NCBI RefSeq assembly: GCF_032854445.1
Contig: NC_088296.1
Coordinates: forward strand, 5,729,246-5,793,245
Length of the DNA: 64,000 nucleotides
Origin: Liolophura sinensis
Lineage: Eukaryota; Mollusca; Polyplacophora; Chitonida; Chitonidae
Reading direction: 5' to 3'
This document shows, one piece after another, positions 23,201-32,140 of this stretch (its first letter is position 1; each line of letters starts with the position of its first letter). The notes below the pieces were generated by a model. It searched no databases and was not told the DNA's origin. It was given only the letters and a program-made list of their open reading frames with translations. The translations under genes were made by a program, and so were the position numbers.

Positions 23201-26200
23201 ACATGGTGACATACTCTGACATAGTAGGGTGAGAGGGTGGCGACATGGTGACATACTCTGACAGAGTAGGGTTAGAGGGTGGTGACATGGTGACATACTC
23301 TGACAGAGTAGGGTGAGAGGGTGGTGACATGGTGGCATACTCTGACATAGTAGGGTGAGAGGGTAGTGACATGGTGACATACTCTGACAGAGTAGGGTTA
23401 GAGGGTGGTGACATGGTGACATACTCTGACAGAGTAGGGTGAGAGGGTGGTGACATGGTGGCATACTCTGACATAGTAGGGTGAGAGGGTAGTGACATGG
23501 TGACATACTCTGACATAGTAGGGTGAGAGGGTGGCGACATGGTGACATACTCTGACATAGTAGGGTGAGAGGGTGGTGACATGGTGACATACTCTGACAG
23601 AGTAGGGTTAGAGGGTGGTGACATGGTGACATACTCTGACAGAGTAGGGTTAGAGGGTGGTGACATGGTGACATACTCTGACAGAGTAGGGTGAGAGGGT
23701 GGTGACATGGTGACATACTCTGACATAGTAGGGTTAGAGGGTGGTGACATGGTGACATACTCTGACAGAGTAGGGTGAGAGGGTGGTGACATGGTGACAT
23801 ACTCTGACAGAGTAGGGTTAGAGGGTGGTGACATGGTGACATACTCTGACAGAGTAGGGTGAGAGGGTAGTGACATGGTGACATACTCTGACATAGTAGG
23901 GTGAGAGTGAAGTGACATGGTGACATACTCTGACAGAGTAGGGTGAGAGGGTGGTGACATGGTGACATACTCTGACAGAGTAGGGTGAGAGGGTGGTGAC
24001 ATGGTGGCATACTCTGACAGAGTAGGGTGAGAGGGTGGTGACATGGTGACATACTCTGACAGAGTAGGGTTAGAGGGTAGTGACATGGTGACATGCTCTG
24101 ACAGAGTAGGGTGAGAGGGTGGTGACATGGTGACATACTCTGACAGAATAGGGTGAGAGGGTGGTGAAATGGTGACATACTCTGACAGAGTAGGGTGAGA
24201 GGGTGGTGACATGGTGACATACTCTGACAGAGTAGGGTGAGAGGGTAGTGACATGGTGACATACTCTGACAGAGTAGGGTGAGAGGGTGGTGACATGGTG
24301 ACATACTCTGACATAGTAGGGTGAGAGGGTAGTGACATGGTGACATACTCTGACAGAGTAGGGTGAGAGGGTGGTGACATGGTGACATACTCTGACATAG
24401 TAGGGTGAGAGGGTGGTGACATGATGACATACTCTGACAGAGTAGGGTGAGAGGGTAGTGACATGGTGGCATACTCTGACATAGTAGGGTTAGAGGGTGG
24501 TGACATGGTGACATACTCTGACATAGTAGGGTGAGAGGGTGGTGACATGGTGACATACTCTGACAGAGTAGGGTGAGAGGGTGGTGACATGGTGACATAC
24601 TCTGACATAGTAGGGTGAGAGGGTGGTGACATGGTGACATACTCTGACATAGTAGGGTGAGAGGGTGGTGACATGGTGACATACTCTGACATAGTAGGGT
24701 GAGAGGGTGGTGACATGGTGACATACTCTGACATAGTAGGGTGAGAGGGTAGTGACATGGTGGCATACTCTGACATAGTAGGGTGAGAGGGTGGTGAAAT
24801 GGTGACATACTCTGACAGAGTAGGGTGAGAGGGTGGTGACATGGTGACATACTCTGACATAGTAGGGTGAGAGGGTGGTGACATGATGACATACTCTGAC
24901 ATAGTAGGGTTAGAGGGTAGTGACATGGTGACATACTCTGACAGAGTAGGGTGAGAGTGAAGTGACATGGTGACATACTCTGACAGAGTAGGGTGGTGAC
25001 ATACTCTGACATAGTAGGGTGAGAGGGTGGTGACATGGTGGCATACTCTGACAGAGTAGGGTGAGAGGGTGGTGACATGGTGACATACTCTGACAGAGTA
25101 GGGTGAGAGGGTGGTGAAATGGTGACATACTCTGACAGAGTAGGGTGAGAGGGTGGTGACATGATGACATACTCAGACAGGATGGGATTTACTTTGACCG
25201 CATTACAGAAAGGTCATATGTAAATGTATGCATTGAATTGCACTGATTGTAAAACTTAAGAAACTTAGAGTGAATTTGTTTGCTGGAATAACCTTGACAC
25301 CAATTTTTGCAGTAATATGTTAAAACTTGTGATGCTTATTGAATTTGTAACATAACACACTGGGTGTATTCAATAAAAACTACAAGGTGAGATATGTACA
25401 AGTCATATGTAGGACCCTTTGGTATATTGCTGTCCAGCTATGTAAGGATAATTTACAATGTCGAAACTTAACCAACATGTATACCTCTTGTGGTCAAGTC
25501 ACTGAAGACAGAACAGTTATGGTCTTTTTTTCAAATGCAAGTCCAGATAAGATGTACCCTCTGGAGAGTCTGTAGTTTCCTTTAACTCAAGTGAAGAGTT
25601 GTGTGCAACACAGAATAAGCAGTTAAACTTAACTGTACTAATATAATGCCTCACCCAAAATATCCTGCAACAAGATCTGTGGACTGTTTTTATATCTTCA
25701 GACTGAAGCAACAGACGGAGAGGATGGTGGATTGTCGTCATTTGTGGATGACAGTGGTGAGGAGAGTGGAGATGCTGATGATGAGTTTGAGTGCGATTGC
25801 CCTCATTGTCAGTGTCTCTCTGTGGATGCTGACCTTGACCTTCATCACCATGGAAACATCAATGAGGAGAATGGAGAACAGCTACTGTAAATATACAGAC
25901 TGTTATTGTGATCTTTTAGGAATTTTTTAATTACTTATTTGTTTGATTGGTGTTTTATGCCATGCTCAAAAATGTTTCACTTGTACAACAGAGGCCAGCG
26001 TTGTGTTGGGAAGAATTTCGGAAAGAGCCCCGGGGCAACCCACAACAATCTGCAGCTTGGGGGCAGACCTTCCCTCGCAAAACAGGAGAGCAAGCCAGCA
26101 GTATTGATAGTGTACCGAGTCATTGTAGTGTGCCAGCATGCTAACTACGACTAAAACCACACAGAACTGCCAGTTTTGAATTAACTTTTACCTCCGTTAA

Positions 26201-29200
26201 GTTTTGGGTAAAATAAAATTATTGGCTTTTTTTATTTATGTATTTGATTGGTATTTTACTCCCTACTCAAGAATATTTCACTTATACGACGGTGGCCAGC
26301 ATTATGGTGGGTGGAAACTGGGCAGAGCCCGGGGGAAACCCAGGACCATCTGCAGGTTGCTGGAAGACCTTCCCACTTATGGCCAAAGAGGAAGCCAGCA
26401 TGAGCTGGACTTGAACTCACAGCGACTGCGTTGGTGAGAGACTCCTGGGTCATTACGCTGCGCTAGCGCGCTAACCAACTGAGCCAGGGAGGCCCATGCT
26501 GTGTTTTTAAGTCAGGATTGTTTTTTGTGGTAATGTTTCAGTTATCTATTGCTTTCCTGTATGAATAAACCTGATCATATCAATGAAATACTCCTGAGAA
26601 CAGCGTATAAATAGTTTTGTTTGGCAGACAACCAATCTTTCCTGTCATTAAAAACAAAGAAAACACTAAAGCGAAGTATATATCAGATGAAAGCTCATTA
26701 AACACTGGCCAGTAAAATAGTTTGATTTATTTTTTTGCCGAATTTTTCAAACCAGGAAAAATCTTTCATAACTTTAGATTGTATGGTCAGTTGGAACGTG
26801 GAGGGTACCAGTGTTTTCATATCCATATTTTTGGCTTTAAATATTTTATTTAAATGTACGTTTGGTGAATGCTTTCCTAGCTTTATATGTATATGCTAAA
26901 GTCTAGCAGTCTTTGTGTGTTAAGTGGCAAAAAACTTACGTGACTGGTCAGAAAAAACCAGCTTAATATTTCAAATGCACTTAACAAAATATACTTCTTT
27001 CCTGAACAGTGTTTGTTGTATCTGATATATCCTTTATGTTTCCGTTTTCTTTTACATGGCTCGTGTGTTCCCTGATCTTACACGTAAGCTTCTTCATTTC
27101 AGTCTGGAGTCCCTGTTGTCCGGACTGAGAGAAGAAATAGCTGTTTGGGAAATCACAAACTCTGTTCGCGTTCAACTGCTCACAGCAATGTTTGAGGTAT
27201 GGTTTTATTTGATAAGTTTTATCTGGATTTTTTGTTTCATGCATAAGTAAATTGCTTAAATCGGTAGTTTTTTGCCTGTCCTAAATGGTGTGTGTCTCTT
27301 ACCTGTCCTACATGGTGTGTGTCTCTTGCCTGTCCTACATGTTGTGTGTCTCTTCCCTGTCCTAAATGGTGTTTGCCTCTTGCCTGTCCTACATGTTGTG
27401 TGTCTCTTGCCTGTCCTACATGTTGTGTGTCTCTTGCCTGTCCTACATGGTGTCTGTCTCTTGCCTGTCCTACATAGTGTGTCTCTTGCCTGTCCTACAT
27501 GGTGCCTGCCTCTTGCCTGTCCTACATAGTGTGTCTGTTGCCTGTCCTACATGGTGCGTGTCTTGCCTGTCCTACTTGGTGTGTCTCTTGTCTATCCTAC
27601 ATCGTGTGTCTCTTGCCTATCCTACATGGTGTGTCTCTTGCCTACCCTACATGGTATTTCTCTTGGAAAGACTTTTGTCAAACACTATAATATTGTGTGT
27701 GTTACTTATGCAAAACATATTGAAGAATTAATGTAGCAGTATTTCTTTTGGGAGAGCCAAGCACAAGGCCATGACTCAAAAACCTTGGGGGGAGGGGGGG
27801 GGGGGGGGGGGGCTTCGCTAGGTTCCTCTCTGGCCGTACGTGCTAATGGTTAAGGGATTCTTCCAAGCACTGCTCAGTTTCCTCCCATCATAATGCTGGC
27901 CACCATCATAATAGTGAAATATTCTTGAGTACAGCGTAAAACACCAATCAAATAAATCAAAAACCTTGGCCATATGAAATACGCACAGGCCGGTAGTGTT
28001 ATATATTAGTATATATTTATATATTAGTTTTAATAATGATCATAATAATAATTCTTTGTTTAAGACTAATTAGTCCAAATCTTATATTAACAGGAAAAAA
28101 AAAGAAATAATAACCTACAAGATAGGTGTACATGCACTGTGCACATAATTTATCCACGTGTTTTATGATTTGATTGCAGTTAGTAATGTTATTCTTTTCC
28201 TCTCGTTGTTTGACTTCAGTTCCTGACCAGTTTCCATGGTGATGCGCCCCCGCCTGCCACAGAGGAGGCCATTGCGTCCATTCCCAGGCTAGCTGTAGAT
28301 GACTCACACATTGGTAAGGAAACTTTGTATTTTTCTCAAATCTGACTGTGGCTGTGGGAAAGCATTGTGATGGAAGACCTGCACTTTTCCCAAATTTGAC
28401 TGTGGCTGTGGGAAAGCACTGTAATGGAAGACCCGCACTTTTCAAAAAATCTAAATGTGACTGTGGAAAATCTTTGTAAATAAAGACTTGTACATTTTCC
28501 AAATTTGACTGTGGCTGTGGGAAAGCATTGTAAATGAAGACCTGTGCTTTTCCCAAATCTAAATGTGATTGTGGAAAATCTTTTTAAATAAAGGTGATTA
28601 ATCCACCAAATCTTACTACTGTTATGGGGAAGCATTGTAAAGGAATACTTGAGCTTTTCCCATATCTGACTGTGGCTGAGGGATATCTTTGCAAAGGAAG
28701 ACTTATAGTTTTACCAAATCAGACTGTAGCTGTGGGAAATCTTTGCAAAGGAAGGCTTATAGTTTTACCAAATCGGACTGCAGCTGTGGGAAATCTGTGC
28801 AAAGGAATACTTGTGCTTTTCCCAAATCTGTGTCTGGCCATGGGAAATCTGTGCAAAGGAATACTTGTGCTTTTCCCAAATCTGTGTCTGGCCATGGGAA
28901 ATCTTTGCAAAGGAATACTTGTGCTTTTCCCAAATCTGTGTCTGGCCATGGGAAATCTTTGCAAAGGAATACTTGTGCTTTTCCCAAATCTGTGTCTGGC
29001 CATGGGAAATCTTTGCAAAGGAATACTTGTGCTTTTCCCAAATCTGTGTCTGGCCATGGGAAATCTTTGCAAAGGAATACTTGTGCTTTTCCCAAATCTG
29101 TGTCTGGCCATGGGAAATCTTTGCAAAGGAATACTTCTACTTTTGCCAAATCTGACTGTGACTGTGGGAAACCTGTACAAAGAAAGATGAATACTTGTGG

Positions 29201-30419
29201 GATTTTTACAAAATCTGACTATCACTGTGGGAAAGATTGTCAAGGAAGACTTCCTTACTCAAAATAAGACTGTGTCATATGATGAGGAAACATTTTAAAT
29301 GGAAGACTAATGCTTTTCCCCAAATTTGCTTGTGGTGACAGGCAAGCTTTCTAAAGGAAGACTGGGGGGTATTCTTAGAATCTTGACTATGGTTTATAAT
29401 GGGGAAGCATTGTAAAGGCAGACTAATGCATTTCTTCCACTTTAGCTACAGCAGTGGGTAAACAACATAGAGACTGATTAATATGACAACACTAGCCTCC
29501 CACATTTTGTGATTTAAACTGGAAACGCCCTTCAACGATTGATACGTTGAATGTTGGACCAGTTTTCCAATTTGAACTTTTGTCTCCATTATTATTATGT
29601 TTGATATTTAATTCAATAATTGGTTTAGGGAATAGATCTGTCTTTGTTACCATGGTTACAGATCAGGAGCTTTGTTGTGCTGTTTGTCTGAGCCGCTGTG
29701 AACTCGGAGATCATCTGAGTCGTCTCCCTTGCAGCCATCTGTTCCACCCGCCCTGCATCGGGGCATGGCTGAGCAAGGTCAGTTGCTTGCATTTTCACTC
29801 TGTCAGAGTTTGTTGTTATTTTTTTGTCTCACAGTTTTTTAACCCTTTTATAATGTTTGCACTTTTTGGTGTGTTGCGGCCAATGAAAAGGAACTTTAAA
29901 TATTCCAGACTTATTATCCATTTCAAGAATGACACATTTGCTCCAAAACTGACAAATTTTATATCTTGTTCAAAATTGGATTTATTACTAGGGTATCATT
30001 GTAGTGGTAGGCTACTTTTTCTGTGACCTTATTCCGTTTTGTCAAGGTCATTGGGTTCATTTAAATTATATTTTGTGACAGGCTTCTATCACAGAATGTC
30101 TCTTGAACTATGTAAGTAACTATGTAAGTATATAAGTAAATATGTAAGTAATTTTCATCATCAGACATGTATTATTTGTAGAAGACATGACTATTGACCT
30201 TGAATTATTTTTCTCAAGGTCATTGGGCCTGAGCCTCCATTACCTTTTAAACACATGATTTCATGCCACAGTTCCTATAGGCGAGGGTATATAAACATTC
30301 CACAGTATATTTTATATTTTTGTTTATTTGTCTACATGTACATGTATATATTTATTTGTTTTTTGTTTGTTTATTCATTATAGTCTGCAACCTGCCCTGT
30401 CTGTCGTCAAGCTCTCTAA
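8184..30419 (+). CDS. PJA2: Praja-like RING-H2 E3 ubiquitin ligase, nine coding exons
   Basis: Spliced CDS: 8184-8286, 8498-9988, 10585-10819, 11775-11910, 25702-25886, 27103-27196, 28220-28313, 29662-29777, 30384-30419. The total is 2490 nt (829 residues); every junction is GT-AG and all phases agree. The C terminus is a RING-H2 finger: C785-x2-C788-x14-C803-x-H805-x2-H808-x2-C811-x10-C822-x2-C825, with the stop four codons later. Just upstream lies ATEEAIASIPRLAV, the helix that precedes the RING in Praja ligases. The placement at the very C terminus after a long acidic, disordered region is also Praja-like. RING-H2 proteins bind an E2 and promote ubiquitin transfer to substrates. Residues about 36-531 are low-complexity with Arg/Gly repeats and a Cys cluster (about 396-431). 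Family assignment is firm for RING-H2 and good for Praja; the PJA1 versus PJA2 distinction does not apply to an invertebrate copy. Confidence 0.85.
8498..9988 (+). CDS. PJA2: Praja-like gene, coding exon 2 (large, low-complexity)
   Basis: 1491 nt, from the acceptor AAGTGCAG to a donor GGTAAGTTTTT, phase 1 at both ends. It encodes residues 36-531. The first part has a basic stretch (RRRRARASA), then imperfect Arg/Gly repeats (RGHGRC, KGHGRS) and a Ser/Glu-rich acidic section. Residues about 396-431 hold nine Cys and two His (for example ACHHSWCMACC). It ends with a basic KHKRKRLTYSK that could be a nuclear localisation signal. Confidence 0.85.
10585..10819 (+). CDS. PJA2: Praja-like gene, coding exon 3
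   Basis: Acceptor ATACTTGCAG, donor AA then GTGAGTCC, phase 1 in and phase 2 out. It encodes an acidic segment with GTQDDSDEWQTLSSEDQS and then a predicted helix (LDSLLNSLLISLHHYSDHDL). Confidence 0.85.
11011..11162 (-). repeat. SINE-A copy in intron 3
   Basis: The plus strand reads GGTTGGTGTTTTACACCGTA, CAAGCAATGTGGTGGGAG and GGAAACCCACGACCATCCGC, a reverse-oriented SINE-A truncated at its head. The 48-bp array starts directly after it. Confidence 0.8.
11165..11695 (+). repeat. 48-bp minisatellite in intron 3
   Basis: About 11 imperfect copies of a 48-bp unit (for example, copies start at 11221 and 11269). The unit reads CAGCATAGAGAGAAAAATGA, GAACAGCATAGACAGTGTGA, TAGACGGA. The array sits between a SINE-A and the exon 4 acceptor, ending about 80 bp before the exon. 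Because 48 is divisible by three, the minus strand is open throughout; this is not evidence for a gene. Confidence 0.9.
11775..11910 (+). CDS. PJA2: Praja-like gene, coding exon 4
   Basis: Acceptor TTCTGTTCCCCAG, donor GAT then GTGAGTCTG, phase 2 in and phase 0 out. It encodes IPAEYNWSAGADNSVVDKED and an acidic continuation ending LISDSSTLHQRLSD. A second in-frame donor at 11929 (CAG then GTATTTG) could add six codons. The next intron is about 13.8 kb. Confidence 0.85.
11960..12050 (+). repeat. Detached first units of the 42-bp array
   Basis: Two diverged 42-bp-type units (with ACATACTCTGACAGAGTAGG and ACATCCTCTGACAGAGTAGG) lie about 50 bp after exon 4. They are separated from the main array by a SINE-B insertion. 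They differ from the consensus more than the main array does, as expected for an array edge. Confidence 0.8.
12051..12413 (+). repeat. SINE-B inserted at the edge of the 42-bp array
   Basis: The tRNA-like head (AGCACAGTTGGTAGAGCG) is followed by the SINE-B body (CTCGCTTGGTGTTCAGCATG, CGTATCAGTATAATGGCTTG, CGTCGTCATATGACTGAAAA) and a tail of CACT repeats. CACTCTGAG stands on both sides (ending 12050 and at about 12415-12423), consistent with a short target-site duplication of array sequence, though the CACT tail makes the right edge uncertain. The short plus-strand frame inside it is not a gene. Confidence 0.8.
12711..16096 (+). repeat. Higher-order repeat, two blocks of about 1.67-1.71 kb
   Basis: Two successive blocks (12711-14424 and 14425-16096) share the same order of unit variants. 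Each begins with the same 34-bp shortened unit. The marker GTGAGAGTGAAGTG recurs 1672 bp apart (13081 and 14753), which equals 39 units of 42 plus one of 34. The first block has one extra 42-bp unit. This indicates recent duplication of a whole block rather than unit-by-unit growth. Confidence 0.85.
16590..16970 (+). repeat. Higher-order repeat of 168 bp
   Basis: The variant GTGAGAGTGAAGTGACATGG recurs 168 bp apart (16635 and 16803), exactly four units, with the intervening variants in the same order. Confidence 0.7.
17195..17740 (+). repeat. Higher-order repeat of 488 bp
   Basis: The 26-bp shortened unit with GGGTGGTGACATGCTCTGAC occurs at 17221 and 17709. The 488-bp spacing equals eleven 42-bp units plus one of 26 bp. 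Confidence 0.7.
19050..24990 (+). repeat. Higher-order repeat, two blocks of about 2.9 kb
   Basis: A 27-bp shortened unit (GGTGGTGATGA) recurs at about 19050 and 21945. The rare variant GACAGAATAGGGTGAGAG recurs at about 21208 and 24143, 2935 bp apart. Pairs of 26-bp units follow at 19271/19333 and 22253/22319. A nested 420-bp repeat (ten units) is marked by GGTGGCGACATGG at about 20138 and 20558. Confidence 0.8.
25185..25701. other. Unique part of intron 4 before exon 5
   Basis: About 500 bp of AT-rich intron between the array and the exon 5 acceptor. I see no other feature. Confidence 0.6.
25702..25886 (+). CDS. PJA2: Praja-like gene, coding exon 5
   Basis: Acceptor TTTATATCTTCAG, donor CTACT then GTAAATAT, phase 0 in and phase 2 out. 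It encodes an acidic run (DDSGEESGDADDEF) and a small Cys cluster (ECDCPHCQCLSVDADLDLHHH in part), then NINEENGEQL. Missing this donor would give a stop two codons later. Confidence 0.85.
25930..26120 (-). repeat. SINE-A copy in intron 5
   Basis: Reverse-oriented, diverged SINE-A: TTTGATTGGTGTTTTATGCC, GGCCAGCGTTGTGTTGGGA and CTGCAGCTTGGGGGCAGACC. Confidence 0.75.
26229..26494 (-). repeat. SINE-A, best-preserved copy with tRNA-like head
   Basis: Read on the minus strand it starts GGGCCTCCCTGGCTCAGTTG, with a tRNA A box (TGGCTCAGTTGGTTAG) and B box (GAGTTCAAGTCC). It continues with the body seen in all other copies and ends in an AAATA tail. This copy shows that the family is tRNA-derived and sets its orientation. 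It is a non-coding retroelement transcribed by RNA polymerase III. Confidence 0.85.
27103..27196 (+). CDS. PJA2: Praja-like gene, coding exon 6
   Basis: Acceptor CTTCTTCATTTCAG, donor TTTGAG then GTATGG, phase 2 in and phase 0 out. It encodes a helical segment, LESLLSGLREEIAVWEITNS followed by VRVQLLTAMFE, in the place where Praja proteins have a helix before the RING. Confidence 0.85.
27272..27662 (+). repeat. 24-27-bp minisatellite in intron 6
   Basis: About 15 copies of a unit of the form GTCCTACATGGTGTGTGTCT CTTGCCT, 27 bp at the left and shorter (24-26 bp) toward the right. Overlapping plus-strand frames are repeat artefacts. Confidence 0.9.
27784..27813 (+). repeat. Poly-G tract
   Basis: A G-run of about 25 interrupted by one A, next to a SINE-A copy in intron 6. 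Confidence 0.85.
27818..27960 (+). repeat. SINE-A copy in intron 6
   Basis: Plus-oriented: TCCTCTCTGGCCGTACGTGC, CCCATCATAATGCTGGCCAC, GTGAAATATTCTTGAGTACA and an AATCAAATAAATCAA tail. Confidence 0.8.
28220..28313 (+). CDS. PJA2: Praja-like gene, coding exon 7
   Basis: Acceptor TTTGACTTCAG, donor ATTG then GTAAGG, phase 0 in and phase 1 out. It encodes FLTSFHGDAPPPATEEAIAS followed by IPRLAVDDSHI, the pre-RING segment typical of Praja and related RING-H2 ligases. Confidence 0.9.
28330..29480 (+). repeat. 54-bp minisatellite in intron 7
   Basis: About 20 copies of a 54-bp unit. The flanking copies are diverged. A central block at about 28800-29140 has near-identical copies (AAAGGAATACTTGTGCTTTT, CCCAAATCTGTGTCTGGCCA, TGGGAAATCTTTGC; starts at 28801, 28855 and so on). 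Both strands are open over the block because 54 is a multiple of three. It fills most of the intron before the RING exon. Confidence 0.92.
29662..29777 (+). CDS. PJA2: Praja-like gene, coding exon 8 (RING-H2 core)
   Basis: Acceptor CCATGGTTACAG, donor AAG then GTCAGTTG, phase 1 in and phase 0 out. It encodes six of the eight zinc ligands: CAVC, then C803-x-H805-x2-H808-x2-C811 within LPCSHLFHPPCIGAWLSK. Reading through the donor gives a stop-limited frame with no similarity, so the splice is well supported. Confidence 0.93.
30104..30155 (+). repeat. Short 12-13-bp tandem repeat, intron 8
   Basis: Repeats of the form CTATGTAAGTAA, four imperfect copies. Confidence 0.6.
30384..30419 (+). CDS. 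PJA2: Praja-like gene, last coding exon 9
   Basis: Acceptor TTTATTCATTATAG; 36 nt encoding SATCPVCRQAL and the TAA stop. It supplies the last two zinc ligands, C822 and C825. The tail after the RING is only four residues long. Confidence 0.93.
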   Translation, partial: SATCPVCRQAL

Positions 30420-30718
30420 ACCTGCTAGTCACCCCTGTTGTGTGTTTTTGGACTGATCCTGCTGTGGAGCAGTGGACTGCGACTAGCATACAGTATCTCA
30501 CTGGCTGTCTCAGGGAGGAAGGAAGTAAAGAAGAAAGAAAGCTGTGGAGCCTTAACTAACATTTGTTTGAACTGGTCTTGAGATATTTATGCTTTCACAA
30601 CAGGTCGTCGCTCTCCAGAATCTGCCTGTCAGCATGGTCAGTTGGTCAGAGGAGTTGTCAATCTGAACTCCCTGCTGACTGGAACTACCACAGCTTTCCA
30701 GACATCGAGGTCTTGGAT

Positions 30719-30813
30719 GTCAGGTGAATAGGTTGCCTCAGGTGAATAGGTTGCCTCAAGTGAATAGGTTGCCTCAGGTGAATGGGTTGCCTCAAGTGAA
30801 TAGGTTGCCTTAA
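30719..30813 (+). repeat. 18-bp tandem repeat downstream of the stop
   Basis: Five to six copies of TCAGGTGAATAGGTTGCC with G/A variation. It lies 300 bp after the Praja-like stop, probably in the 3' UTR or flank. Confidence 0.85.
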
Positions 30814-30819
30814 GTGGCG

Positions 30820-31830
30820 CCTCATGAACCAGTGAATTGAGTGAATTGAAGATTGATGCAGCATTCTTACTCACTGAGAAGGGATGTTATATTCAGGACA
30901 GTAACTCTTCATCGTCCAGAAATACTGTATTGTAACGTACCTTGTGATTGGTTGGCTTCAGATAAAGGGAGTTGGAGTCAAATTTGAAGTACATGTAGAG
31001 GCATAATACTAATCAAGAAATGCAAATTTGAAGTCATGATAGTTTGCATAATCCAAATCAGCTGTGTAATTTATAGCTCTTTCAGGATCTCTAAATGGTG
31101 TTGAGGAAAGTATTCATCAGACTTGAAATTATATCCAGTTGATTTTCAACTCTAAGGAATGATGTGCCAAAGTGGACTCTCTAACAGGTTAGATAAAAAG
31201 TTGAGTTTTGATTACTGGAGAAAGGGTGAAAAGGCTGAAGCATAGAATGAACTTTTGTCAAGGATTTTGTAGTTTGTGATCGTCATGATCGTGTGTTTAG
31301 AATACTCAAGTGTTCAGTTTATTGGTGTACAGAACCTACCTAGTGTACTCTATCTACAATTGAATGCTCTGCTCCAAATATGTGTGTGGTTTCCTGTCAT
31401 GGAATTTATATATACATGTATACGTGTAGTAGCATGTCTCCATTAGGGTTTGTATTAGTTCAATTTTTGCCATGTCATGCAGTAAGCTTTTAAGCTTTCA
31501 AGTACTACGGAGAAATTGGAGTTTTGTTCGAAATGGTCTGGAGTGTGCCATATGCACCCACAAGTATCTGTGTATCTCCTACCATTTGAGCTCTCTGTCC
31601 AAAGGGGCATTTTGTTTCTGTGAAGACATTTAACTGCGCTCAAATGTGCATGTAGGAGCAGCAACTAAAGTGGGTGGATGTCTGTAGAAAAGTGCAAGAA
31701 ACAAAGGGAGCTTCTTTCTTCACTGCCCACGGAATAGAACTGTGTCTGACCAAAAAAGCCTGGGCGCTCATCCTAGAAGGCCTATTTGCGGCACTTTCCT
31801 ATAATCATCCCTGCTAAAAACTCCTGTTTA
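30820..31830. other. 3' flank of the Praja-like gene
   Basis: AT-rich sequence; the 3' UTR must start at 30420 but I could not pick a polyadenylation signal with confidence. Confidence 0.4.
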
Positions 31831-31834
31831 TAGA

Positions 31835-32140
31835 CAAGCTCCTTTGAATACCTTTCGATAAACACCTTTGATAGTCACACTCCTCTTAACACATTTCCCT
31901 TAACACCTCTTTATAGACACTCTCCTCTAAAGATCTTTCCATAAACACCTCTTTATAGACACACTTCTCTAAACACCTTTCCATAAACACCTCTTTACAG
32001 TCACACTCCTCTGAGCACCTTTCCATAGACACCTCTTTATGGACGGTCCTTTGGGCACCTTTCCATAGACATGTCTTTGTAAACACCTTTCCACAAACAC
32101 TTCTTTATAGACTCTCCTCTTAACACCTTTCCGCTGACAG
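31835..32140 (+). repeat. Degenerate tandem repeat of about 42 bp
   Basis: Diverged copies of CACCTTTCCATAAACACCTC followed by TTTATAGACACACTCCTCT. The period is near 42 bp but is unrelated in sequence to the array at 12421. Looser AAACACC-type remnants go on to about 32345. Confidence 0.75.

Larger units (their letters stand above)
12421..25184 (+). repeat. Giant 42-bp minisatellite, about 300 copies, intron 4
   Basis: About 12.76 kb of tandem 42-bp units. The core TACTCTGACAGAGTA is followed by GGGTGAGAGGGTGGT and GACATGGTGACA. Most variation is confined to a few positions: CAGAGTA or CATAGTA, GGTGAGAG or GGTTAGAG, GTGGTG or GTAGTG or GGAAGTG, and ATGGTGACA or ATGGTGGCA or ATGATGACA. Shortened units of 34, 27 and 26 bp occur (for example near 12470, 17222, 19050, 19271 and 22253). 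The array is wholly intronic, between exon 4 (ends 11910) and exon 5 (starts 25702). No codon of the 42-bp unit is a stop in any minus-strand frame, which gives open frames up to about 6 kb; these switch frame at the shortened units and I do not treat them as coding. Confidence 0.97.

Noticed and set aside
12411-25170. Giant minus-strand ORFs of 665 to 1989 codons
   Set aside because: They are overlapping readings of a stop-free 42-bp repeat in all three frames, antisense to a gene whose splice phases fit. No frame is favoured and the frame changes at shortened units.
12420-25184. Interstitial telomere array
   Set aside because: TAGGGTTAGAGGG in some units resembles telomere repeats, but it is one variant of a 42-bp unit and no TTAGGG run is present.
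28594-29267. Overlapping ORFs of up to 198 codons on both strands
   Set aside because: They come from the 54-bp minisatellite in intron 7 of the Praja-like gene.
29547-30026. A 159-codon single-exon RING protein
   Set aside because: The frame contains RING exon 8 but runs through its donor site into intron 8. It lacks the last two zinc ligands, which are supplied by exon 9.
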